In this document: positions 1 to 6,103 of the stretch, in pieces | How the letters are laid out: each line of letters opens with the position of its first letter | How positions within the stretch are numbered: the stretch's first letter is position 1 | NCBI GenBank assembly: GCA_964592475.1 | Contig: CAZQEZ010000076.1 | Span: 1 to 21,576 of the forward strand | DNA: 21,576 bases | Origin: CAZQEZ01 sp964592475 | Lineage (GTDB): Bacteria; Bacteroidota; Bacteroidia; Cytophagales; Cyclobacteriaceae | Direction of reading: 5' to 3' | Position numbers and translations under genes: made by a program | Notes under the pieces: generated by a model | Database searches by the model: none | Seen by the model: the letters and a program-made list of their open reading frames with translations, nothing else | What the model was told of the DNA's origin: nothing

Positions 1-2
1 AT

Positions 3-514
3 GAATATATAAATAGAAGTAATTATGGTAAAGACTTTCAAGATGAACGTCTTAAATACTATAGAGATAGAAAAATAACTAATGCCAATAAAACCTATGA
101 GCAAATGAGGATGTTGATAAAAATAAATTAGAAGGCAAGGCTGTAGCAGCAGTATATCCCTCATTCAGATATACTGGTCAAACTGGATCTGGAGCATGGA
201 TTGGTAAAGTTTCCGCCTTTTTTAGGGCAACAAACTATAGAAAAGGTTTCTTTGGCTGGGGGAAAAAAAGGTCAACTTCAACTGCAATATGGGGATATGA
301 TGTCTCGTTTTATGTGTCAATAGGTTCTGGATATAGCAGAAATATTTCCTGTTTTAACTATAATGAGGGTGATGCTCAAGAAATTACATATTATATTTAT
401 AGATCTAATTATATTTATTGGCCAACTTATCCTAATTATAACATGACTTTACATTATGATGTGGTCACTTTCAGATGTAGAGGAAATGTTACATGCGATA
501 TAATGAATCCTTAG
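3..514 (+). pseudogene. Frameshifted hypothetical surface-type protein, 5' end outside window
   Basis: Two open stretches in different frames read like one protein. Frame 3 is open from base 3 to a TAG at 129-131. Frame 2 is open from 101 to a TAA at 512-514 and gives about 137 residues. They overlap in the A-rich stretch around 101-128, so one indel there would join them. The second part is rich in Tyr, Gly, Ser and Asn (for example SIGSGYSRNISCFNYNEGD, then three further Cys), as in secreted beta-rich Bacteroidota proteins. I do not recognise a named family. The A-run has no good slippery heptamer, so decay or a sequence error is more likely than programmed frameshifting. A strong hairpin at 549-585 probably terminates it. 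Confidence 0.5.
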
Positions 515-529
515 TAATTGTAAATAAAA

Positions 530-742
530 TTGAAAAAGCAAGTTAATAAAATAGCCGCTTACATAATAATGTCAAGCGGCTATTTCTTCATTTCTTGCAG
601 TTATACAATTGATTATCCGTATGAATCATCTTTAAATAAGTTGGTGGTTAATTGCATCTTATATCCTGATTCAACAGTTAATTTATCTCTTACGCGTCCA
701 AATACCTATCCTTTTTATTTGAAACTTGTTATCAACCTTTAA
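530..742 (+). pseudogene. N-terminal fragment of a DUF4249-like lipoprotein
   Basis: A TTG start gives a lipoprotein signal peptide (MKKQ..., hydrophobic stretch, lipobox FISC with Cys near residue 23). It is followed by a segment containing KLVVNCILYPDSTVNLSLTR, which resembles the N-terminus of DUF4249 outer-surface proteins (acidic linker, then KLVVNG-like strand and PDS-like turn). The family is usually 250-400 residues; here the frame stops after 70. The last part, from about residue 62, looks out of frame. The downstream fragment in frame 1 may or may not derive from the same gene. Family assignment is by eye and moderate. Confidence 0.5.
549..585 (+). terminator. Strong hairpin, probable intrinsic terminator of the upstream gene
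   Basis: AAATAGCCGCTT (549-560) pairs perfectly with AAGCGGCTATTT (574-585). Between them ACAT and ATGT extend the stem to an AATA tetraloop, with a single bulged C at 573. The bases after it are T-rich but not an unbroken T-run. It lies inside the apparent signal-peptide codons of the next reading frame, which is unusual. Confidence 0.55.
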
Positions 743-1131
743 AACAAAATCAATATATAAACGAAATAGTAACCCGGTTATCATCTTTACAGCAAAGTGA
801 AAGTTATTGGATCTATTTTTTATCTGATGATTATGATTATTATAGAAGAAAAGAAAATGGATACTATTACGGGCCCAAAAGTGGCCCATTTATTGAGTAT
901 CCTAATTCCTACGATAGAATTTTTGATGATTTTAACACATTATTTTCTGAAGATGGATCATTGGAGTATGAAAATATTTTGAGATTACCCAATTTAGAAT
1001 TTGAGTTTTATAATTTTGGAGTATTTTCGAACAATTCTGGCTCATGGCCCAATGGTCAAGAAAGAGGTGATTGGCAAAAAGATAAATTTCAGATGATCGT
1101 TGTGAAGGCTTCAGAGGAGGCCGATGTTTAG
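682..1131 (+). pseudogene. Unassigned protein fragment downstream of the DUF4249-like start
   Basis: Frame 1 is open for about 149 codons from 682 to a TAG at 1129-1131 and has no credible start codon. The translation from about 718 is protein-like, rich in Tyr, Phe, Asp and Asn (for example ESYWIYFLSDDYDYYRRKEN and FYNFGVFSNNSGSWPNG). It may be the C-terminal part of the lipoprotein beginning at 530 after an internal deletion and frame change, or a separate gene remnant. Its stop codon abuts a serine-recombinase fragment on the other strand, so 1128-1132 is probably a rearrangement junction. I cannot name the family. Confidence 0.4.
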
Positions 1132-1324
1132 TAGCCGTACTGGTATCAATACCATCTTTCACACTAATAAATTCCACGCCTTTATCCCGGAAAAATGATA
1201 CAAGTTCTATTATATCTTTAAGGGACAGGCCCAATCGATCCTGTTTCCAAACCACCATCGTATCTCCCTTCCGTAATTGGGCAATCATTTTCTCTAGCTC
1301 CGGACGCGCTTTGCTTTGGATCTT
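1130..1324 (-). pseudogene. Internal fragment of a serine recombinase (resolvase/invertase family)
   Basis: About 65 residues match the middle of the catalytic domain of Hin/Tn3-type serine recombinases: RPELEKMIAQL, then GDTMVVWKQDRLGLSL, then GVEFISVKDGIDTSTAT. The N-terminal part with the catalytic Ser and the first strand is missing. The match ends at the DTSTAT motif, before the long helix and the DNA-binding domain, so both ends are lost (complete proteins are about 180-200 residues). The family motif DRLGR reads DRLGL here, so an active-site Arg is also replaced. It cannot be active. It is probably a relic of a mobile element or invertase. Confidence 0.75.
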
Positions 1325-1414
1325 TGGCGGGTGATGACCAAAAAACTGACTAACTATAAAATCACACCCAAAGATTCTATTAATACGTGATAACCGGCCA
1401 AACGCCATATTCCA

Positions 1415-1606
1415 TTATAAAAAAGTCGATAATGCCTTGAAATTCGTATCGGCAAAGTAGATATATATTTTTATTTCTGCCGGTTCGTTGTTTGTATTTA
1501 AAATACAAGCTGTGCCATGGCTGGTAAATTCAAGCTCTTTACCTGTTCCATAAGTAGGAATATATCCCTCAGCTATTGCCCATTTTCTTTTACCTATTGC
1601 TTCCAT
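1415..1606 (-). pseudogene. N-terminal fragment of a sensory-rhodopsin-transducer (ASRT, DUF1362) protein
   Basis: From the ATG at 1604-1606 the translation contains KWAIAEGYIP, then FTSHGTACILN and AEIKIYIYFAD. These closely follow the start of the Anabaena sensory rhodopsin transducer family (WAIAEGYIPPYGNG..., FISHETVCILN, ITIYYSD). That family is a small beta-sandwich of about 120-130 residues thought to bind small molecules, often sugar-related. Here the match stops after about 50 residues and the frame ends at 1415. An upstream in-frame ATG at 1633 lies inside sequence that codes, in another frame, for an enolase-superfamily start. No rhodopsin gene is visible in the window. Confidence 0.75.
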
Positions 1607-1700
1607 CTTTGCTATGCCAGGTAAATGTGCCATCCGATTCTTCAGAATCGGTTGGCACAGTATATACTTTCACCTTAATAGTAGATATTGGACATTGCAT
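1590..1700 (-). pseudogene. N-terminal fragment of an enolase-superfamily (mandelate racemase-like) enzyme
   Basis: From ATG at 1698-1700 there are 36 codons. TIKVKVYTVPTDSEESDGTF followed by TW resembles the first strand and loop of mandelate-racemase/muconate-lactonizing type enzymes of the sugar-acid group (pattern VYTVPTDxPExDGTxxW). Full proteins have about 360-400 residues; here the match is lost soon after the Trp and a stop follows at 1590-1592. It overlaps the ASRT fragment in another frame, so the two genes were fused by a deletion. ASRT-type proteins are known to sit beside carbohydrate enzymes, which fits a decayed sugar-acid gene pair. The assignment rests on a short motif. Confidence 0.5.
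1627..1658. repeat. 32-base near-perfect inverted repeat inside the enolase fragment
   Basis: GTGCCA, T, CCGATTCT, a two-base centre (TC), AGAATCGG, T, TGGCAC. Both arms pair fully apart from one T-T mismatch. It codes for part of the conserved TVPTDSEESDGT segment, so it may be a coincidence of the coding sequence rather than a terminator. No T-run follows on either strand. Confidence 0.45.
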
Positions 1701-1717
1701 TATTCAGGTGCTACAAG

Positions 1718-3502
1718 TTAATGTGGTAAAAAGCTTTCCAATGTGTCTTTAAAAGACTGTTTAATGATACCTTTTTCATCAGGATCTCCTTTAAACAATG
1801 CTTTTAAATAAGCCTTTGCCTGATCAAATTTAATATGTGGTGGCAATGGTGGCACATCAGGATCAACTAGTGCATCTATAATTATGGGTTTGTCTGTACG
1901 CAAAGCTTCTTCCCAGGCGGGCTTGATATCCTCCGGTTTCTCCATCCGAATACCATTCAACCCCAAATTTTTGGCATACTCGGCATAGTTAAATTTTGGA
2001 AGATTTTGAGATCCTTCAAATTTAGGATCTCCTGAAAGTACTCTTTGTTCCCAGGTTACCTGGTTGAGGTCATTATTATTCAACACCAAAATAATTAAGC
2101 GTGGGTCAGACCACTCGCGCCAATATTTTTCTATAGTTATTATTTCGTTTATTCCATTCATTTGCATGGCACCATCACCTACCATTGCAATTACTGGGCG
2201 TTCCGGATAAGCAAATTTAGCTGCAATAGCATATGGAACACCCGGTCCCATAGTTGCTAAATTACCCGACAACGAAGACATCATACTTCTTTTTACTTTC
2301 AAATCACGGGCAAACCAGTTGGCGGCAGATCCGGAATCGGCACTCAAAATCACATTCTCTGGAAGAAGAGGTGAAAGCTCCCAAAACACTCTTTGAGGAT
2401 TAATGGGATCTGCACTATTCATAGCACGAGCTTCTAATACTTTCCACCATTCTTTAATGTCATCTTCTATGCTTTCAGCCCAGTCGCGGTCATCTTTTCT
2501 TTGCAGCATTGGTAGCAAAGCCTCCAGGGTTTCTTTACTATCACCTACCAGGTTAAGCTCGGTTGGATACCTTATGCCCAGCATTTTTCCATCAATATCA
2601 ATTTGAATGGCTCTGGCATCGCCTTCTTTTGGCAACCATTCTGAATAAGGAAAACTGGTACCTACCATTAATAAAGTATCGCAATTTTTCATAAGCTTGT
2701 AAGATGGCTTTGTACCCAATAAACCGATTGCCCCTGTTACAAAAGGCAAATCATCGTCCACTACTGATTTACCCAGCAATGCTTTTGCCACACCTGCTCC
2801 CAGTTTCTCGGCCACTTGTATTACTTCATCAGTAGCACCCAGAGCACCGGCACCTACCAGCATGGCTACTTTTTTACCTTTGTTTAATATATCAGCTGCT
2901 TTTTGAAGGTCGTCATTTTTGGGAATTACCCGAGGTGAAGAAAAACCCATGCCGGAATGTATAGTACCATGTTCCCGAGCTGGCTTGGTTACTTCATCCA
3001 TTTCAGCTATATCATTTGGTATTATCACGCATGTAACTGTTCTTTGGGCTTTTGCAATGCGAATGGCACGATCTATAAGGTGCCTAATTTGAGAAGGTTC
3101 CGTAGCCATGTGCACGTATTCATGTGCAACATCTTTAAAGAGGGAAACAAGGTCAATTTCTTGTTGGTATGAACCACCCAATGCAGCCCTTTTCTGTTGG
3201 CCAACAATGGCCACTACCGGCTGATGATCCATTTTTGCATCGTACAATCCATTAAGTAAATGTACGGCGCCTGGCCCCGAGGTTGCTAAACAAATACCCA
3301 CTTCGCCAGAAAACTTAGCATGTGCGCAGGCCATAAATGCAGACATCTCTTCATGTCGCACTTGAATAAAGTCCATTATATCTTTATTCCTATCCAAAGC
3401 CCCTAAAATTCCGTTGATACCATCGCCTGGATAGCCAAATATTCGATTGATTCCCCAGTCAGAAATCCGTTTGAGTAAAAAATCACTTACTGTCTTAGCC
3501 AT
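1718..3502 (-). CDS. Thiamine-diphosphate enzyme, pyruvate oxidase / pyruvate:quinone dehydrogenase-like
   Basis: This 594-residue protein has the three-domain layout of the acetolactate synthase/pyruvate oxidase superfamily. The N-terminal PYR domain carries the cofactor-activating Glu at 51 (VRHEEMSAF) and the TSGPG segment near 74-78. The middle, FAD-type domain spans about 190-340. The C-terminal PP domain carries the ThDP/Mg motif GDGAMQMNG at 442-450 and LNNNDLN near 474-480. Sequence and length resemble PoxB and Bacillus YdaP, which decarboxylate pyruvate to acetate, CO2 and a reduced acceptor. The C-terminus (LPPHI..., then an amphipathic tail) is closer to YdaP than to the membrane-binding tail of PoxB. 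Acetolactate synthase is less likely because no small subunit is nearby. The start is the ATG at 3500-3502. It is divergent from the fatty-acid hydroxylase gene. Confidence 0.85.
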   Translation of the reverse strand: MAKTVSDFLLKRISDWGINRIFGYPGDGINGILGALDRNKDIMDFIQVRHEEMSAFMACAHAKFSGEVGICLATSGPGAVHLLNGLYDAKMDHQPVVAIVGQQKRAALGGSYQQEIDLVSLFKDVAHEYVHMATEPSQIRHLIDRAIRIAKAQRTVTCVIIPNDIAEMDEVTKPAREHGTIHSGMGFSSPRVIPKNDDLQKAADILNKGKKVAMLVGAGALGATDEVIQVAEKLGAGVAKALLGKSVVDDDLPFVTGAIGLLGTKPSYKLMKNCDTLLMVGTSFPYSEWLPKEGDARAIQIDIDGKMLGIRYPTELNLVGDSKETLEALLPMLQRKDDRDWAESIEDDIKEWWKVLEARAMNSADPINPQRVFWELSPLLPENVILSADSGSAANWFARDLKVKRSMMSSLSGNLATMGPGVPYAIAAKFAYPERPVIAMVGDGAMQMNGINEIITIEKYWREWSDPRLIILVLNNNDLNQVTWEQRVLSGDPKFEGSQNLPKFNYAEYAKNLGLNGIRMEKPEDIKPAWEEALRTDKPIIIDALVDPDVPPLPPHIKFDQAKAYLKALFKGDPDEKGIIKQSFKDTLESFLPH

Positions 3503-3766
3503 ATTAAAAAAATGTTTTTCTTGTAAAAAAAGTCTACTAAAAAATTTAACTGGTCACATTGCTTTTGGTTTAAGGAGGATATAATACAATTTGACGCACA
3601 TAAAATTAAAATTTGTTTAAGTTAGCGGTTACAATGCCTTTACGGAAAGTAAATTATTTGCTCATTAAATTATTAAGTTGGTGATTATTTTTGTAATAAA
3701 GTCGTATATTTGTAGCTAGAGTTACAGTTTGTACTGAAATAAAGAAATAAATTAATAATAAGAGAT
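3503..3766. promoter_or_regulatory. Shared divergent promoter region
   Basis: This 264-base gap separates two divergent start codons, so both promoters must lie here. On the + strand TATATTTG (3705-3712) fits the Bacteroidota -7 box TAnnTTTG exactly. The nearest upstream TTG (3678-3680) is 24 bases away, longer than the usual 19-21. I found no equally good box for the minus-strand gene. Confidence 0.4.
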
Positions 3767-4378
3767 ATGGATAATTCATCATCTAAAAATGCTGGTAGTT
3801 TATTTAAAAACCCAATTTTAGAAAAGTTGACCCGCACACACATTTCTATTCCTATCACCATTTTAACTGGCGCAGCTATTGGATTGATTATCTATGGCTT
3901 ATATCACAGTTTAGTGGATGCGTTAGAAGTTGCATTATTGTCAGTTGCAGGTTTATTTGTATTCACTCTTACAGAGTACCTGATGCATCGATATTTGTAT
4001 CATATCGAGCCTTCTACCGATTCAAGAAAAAAATTGCAATACACTATTCATGGGGTACATCATGATTATCCTAATGATAAAGAGCGACTGGCCATGCCGC
4101 CGATTTTAAGCGCCATTTTAGCGGTAATTGTATTCTCATTGTTTTACCTTATTATGGGTAATTTTGCTTATGGATTTACCCCCGGATTTTTTGTGGGATA
4201 TTCGTCTTACTTGTTTATCCACTATTCAGTTCATGCTTTTTCTCCTCCCAAAAATTTCCTTAAAGAATTATGGTTGCACCATAGTATTCATCACTATAAG
4301 GATCAGGAGAGAGCATTTGGTGTATCGTCTCCTTTGTGGGATTATATATTCAAAACAATGCCAGCCAGGAAAAAATAG
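3767..4378 (+). CDS. Fatty acid hydroxylase superfamily membrane protein (fatty acid 2-hydroxylase-like)
   Basis: The 203-residue protein has hydrophobic segments near 28-48, 52-68, 111-131 and 136-152, and the histidine clusters of di-iron membrane hydroxylases: HRYLYH (74-79), HGVHH (95-99), HYSVH (152-156) and HHSIHH (171-176). Spacing and the WDYIF-like tail resemble the Scs7/FA2H branch, which puts a hydroxyl on carbon 2 of fatty acyl chains, often in sphingolipids. Many Bacteroidota make sphingolipids with hydroxylated acyl chains, so this is a plausible substrate, but it is inference. Carotenoid or sterol-type hydroxylation is the alternative. There is no cytochrome b5 domain. The start ATG at 3767 follows a purine-rich stretch and a -7-like box at 3705. 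Confidence 0.85.
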   Translation: MDNSSSKNAGSLFKNPILEKLTRTHISIPITILTGAAIGLIIYGLYHSLVDALEVALLSVAGLFVFTLTEYLMHRYLYHIEPSTDSRKKLQYTIHGVHHDYPNDKERLAMPPILSAILAVIVFSLFYLIMGNFAYGFTPGFFVGYSSYLFIHYSVHAFSPPKNFLKELWLHHSIHHYKDQERAFGVSSPLWDYIFKTMPARKK

Positions 4379-4553
4379 TTACAAATTGTAATAACTTTAA
4401 AAGTGGATTTAACTTGTAGACATTGTTTGCAGGCTTTTTTATACTTCAACTAATTCTGAGCTTGAGGATAAATTCCTCTGGTTTTTGTAGAGGGAATCTC
4501 AATTATCATTTCCCGCGAAATCTTGTGCAAAGCCGAATAATGGTTGGTCAGGT
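4379..4553. other. Convergent intergenic region with a weak hairpin
   Basis: Between two convergent genes. ATTCCTCT (4472-4479) pairs with AGAGGGAAT (4489-4497) with one bulged G, and could end the minus-strand lipoprotein transcript, although its T-tract is poor. TTACAA/TTGTAA lies just after the hydroxylase stop. No gene is visible here. Confidence 0.3.
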
Positions 4554-5186
4554 TTATTGATTATTGTTATTTGGCTGATTAGTTTCTTTCTCTTCTTTCT
4601 CTTCTTGCTCTACCTCCACTACTTCCTCTTCTTTCGTTTCTTCCGTGAGGTTATCTTGGTCTTTATTCTTTTTACCGAAAGGCCACCAGCTTCTTTTCTT
4701 TTTCTTTTCTTCTACAGGCTCCTCAGCGGCAGCGGGTTCGTCCGTTGCGGTTATATCACCAGGATCTTTATACTCAAAATAAGGATCCATGGCTAACATG
4801 TAAAGCTTTTGATCACGGTTATATTTAAATTTGTTTTTGTAAGATTGGTCAAATAGCGTATCTATGGAAGCTGAATCCATTTCAGCAACATTATTTTCGG
4901 CCAGTAATAGTGAGTCTTTGGGAGGAGGAAATATAGTTTTCATTTTAACTGTGTTCATAGACTCCTTCTTTTTTTTGTACTTCACTTTTACAATGATACC
5001 GTATTTGTTTTTATTCACCGTTACATCACTTTTTGGAATTGAATCTTCACCAAACAATGAAAAAAAATCTTCTGTTTTTTCTTTGTCGAGGTAAAAAGCA
5101 CTTTGATAGGCAGGGCATACCACTTTTCTTTGACATGAAAATATTGTCAGAACTAATACCAATGTAATACCCAAAATTTTATTCAT
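4554..5186 (-). CDS. Conserved Bacteroidota lipoprotein of unknown function
   Basis: From the ATG at 5184-5186 (an in-frame TTG one codon upstream is less likely) the 210-residue protein begins with a lipoprotein signal peptide and lipobox IFSC, acylated Cys at 18. The segment CPAYQSAFYLDKEKTEDFF followed by SLFGEDS resembles a small lipoprotein group seen across Cytophagales and relatives; I know no function for it. The middle is a basic beta-like region. The last 60-70 residues are low complexity, rich in Glu and Lys (EEKKKKRSWWPFGKKNKDQD), and end in an Asn/Gln-rich tail, probably disordered. A clear promoter lies 35 bases upstream of the ATG, so the gene is probably transcribed alone. Confidence 0.75.
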   Translation of the reverse strand: MNKILGITLVLVLTIFSCQRKVVCPAYQSAFYLDKEKTEDFFSLFGEDSIPKSDVTVNKNKYGIIVKVKYKKKKESMNTVKMKTIFPPPKDSLLLAENNVAEMDSASIDTLFDQSYKNKFKYNRDQKLYMLAMDPYFEYKDPGDITATDEPAAAEEPVEEKKKKRSWWPFGKKNKDQDNLTEETKEEEVVEVEQEEKEEKETNQPNNNNQ

Positions 5187-5220
5187 CAAAAATCAGCAAT
5201 TAAGCAGCAACTAATTTCAA

Positions 5221-5251
5221 CAAAATTAAACAGTAAAAATACGCTTTACAA
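5221..5251 (-). promoter_or_regulatory. Bacteroidota-type promoter for the lipoprotein gene
   Basis: Read on the minus strand: TTG (5251-5249), 20 bases, then TAATTTTG (5228-5221), which fits TAnnTTTG. Transcription would begin near 5215 and give a leader of roughly 28 bases before the ATG at 5186. Confidence 0.6.
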
Positions 5252-5555
5252 CCTTACAAGTATAAATGATGATCATGGTTTTTAATTGAAGGCGTGATTC
5301 TTAACTTTGTTTTGAACTTGCAAACCATTATTTGTAATTAAATAGTAAAATATTACCTGCTTTTATCTAAGAATCAATTACTTACACGAAAGTAAACTTA
5401 GCATACATACATTAATACGCTTTTTTATACAAATACGTATAACCTAAATCCATTAAATTTCTATGGTGTAAGATAATCAGTTAATATGTTACTTTTAAAA
5501 GTTTTAATGAGGCGTATTGTTTATTGATAATTTACAATTTATACGACAAATAATA
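5252..5555. other. AT-rich intergenic region, nothing recognised
   Basis: Together with the promoter above this is a 360-base gap between the lipoprotein gene and the end of the MmcQ/YjbR gene. It contains no ORF of note on either strand. A 12-base palindrome ACTTTTAAAAGT lies near 5490. I see no convincing terminator. Confidence 0.4.
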
Positions 5556-5900
5556 CTATGGTAACCTTTTCGATTTAGGAATACTTTGCTTCACCAAATC
5601 ATATGAATGGTCAACTAATTCTAATAAAGTTTTGTCGTTCAGCTGCTTATTGATCAAAATGGTGTTCCAATGCTTTTTATTCATGTGGTAACCCGGTAAA
5701 ACAGTTGCTACATATTTTTCCCTTAATTGAACTGCTTTGTCAGGGTCACATTTTAAATTGATGGAAACAAAATTATCCAAACTACAAAGAGCAAAAATTT
5801 TATTATAAACTTTAAAAGCCAGCGTGTCATTATCAAATGGTAATGTTTCTTCACTTCCTGGCTTTTTCAAACAGTATTCTCTAAATATTTCAATATTCAA
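5556..5900 (-). CDS. MmcQ/YjbR family protein
   Basis: This 114-residue protein matches the YjbR/MmcQ family (CyaY-like alpha/beta fold) over its full length. It has an N-terminal MNIEIFREYCLKKPGSEETL with FPFD-like PFDNDTLAF, a central VSINLKCDPDKA, and the HMNKKHWNT segment, which is characteristic. The family is assumed to bind DNA or another ligand, but its role is not established. The start is a TTG at 5898-5900 immediately after the TAA of the DUF6728-like gene. The family's usual N-terminus begins exactly here and no ATG is available, so I accept the TTG. The contiguity suggests translational coupling and one transcript with ispG. Confidence 0.8.
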   Translation of the reverse strand: MNIEIFREYCLKKPGSEETLPFDNDTLAFKVYNKIFALCSLDNFVSINLKCDPDKAVQLREKYVATVLPGYHMNKKHWNTILINKQLNDKTLLELVDHSYDLVKQSIPKSKRLP

Positions 5901-6098
5901 TTAGAATATATTTTTAATCAACAGGAAAATAATTCCAGCCAAAAACATAATGATTGATATCTTATTGATGCCGTGCATCATTCTTAAGTTGAAATTTGAA
6001 GGTCTATTAGGATCTTTTTTTCGAAAAAAATACCCAAAAAATTCTCCTAGCCTGAAATATTCTTTTATAGCACTTTCTGAATTATTTTTATTACTCAT
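5901..6098 (-). CDS. DUF6728-like small membrane protein
   Basis: From the ATG at 6096-6098 this is a 65-residue protein. The soluble first half contains EYFRLGEFFGYFFRKKDPNR, followed by PSNFNLRMMHGINK, a pattern I recall from a small conserved Bacteroidota family (DUF6728). The C-terminal third is one hydrophobic helix (about 46-63). An in-frame ATG 14 codons upstream overlaps the end of ispG and adds non-conserved residues, so the shorter start is preferred. It begins 5 bases after the ispG stop and runs directly into the MmcQ/YjbR gene. The function is unknown; its operon position suggests co-expression with ispG. Confidence 0.75.
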   Translation of the reverse strand: MSNKNNSESAIKEYFRLGEFFGYFFRKKDPNRPSNFNLRMMHGINKISIIMFLAGIIFLLIKNIF

Positions 6099-6103
6099 AT
6101 TTT

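Noticed and set aside
110..131. Programmed -1 ribosomal frameshift in the first gene
   Set aside because: The A-rich run does not give a proper X-XXY-YYZ heptamer in the zero frame and no downstream pseudoknot is evident; an indel is simpler.
932..1129. C-terminal extension of the serine recombinase frame on the minus strand
   Set aside because: After DTSTAT the minus-strand translation no longer resembles recombinases, and the same bases form a more protein-like frame on the plus strand.
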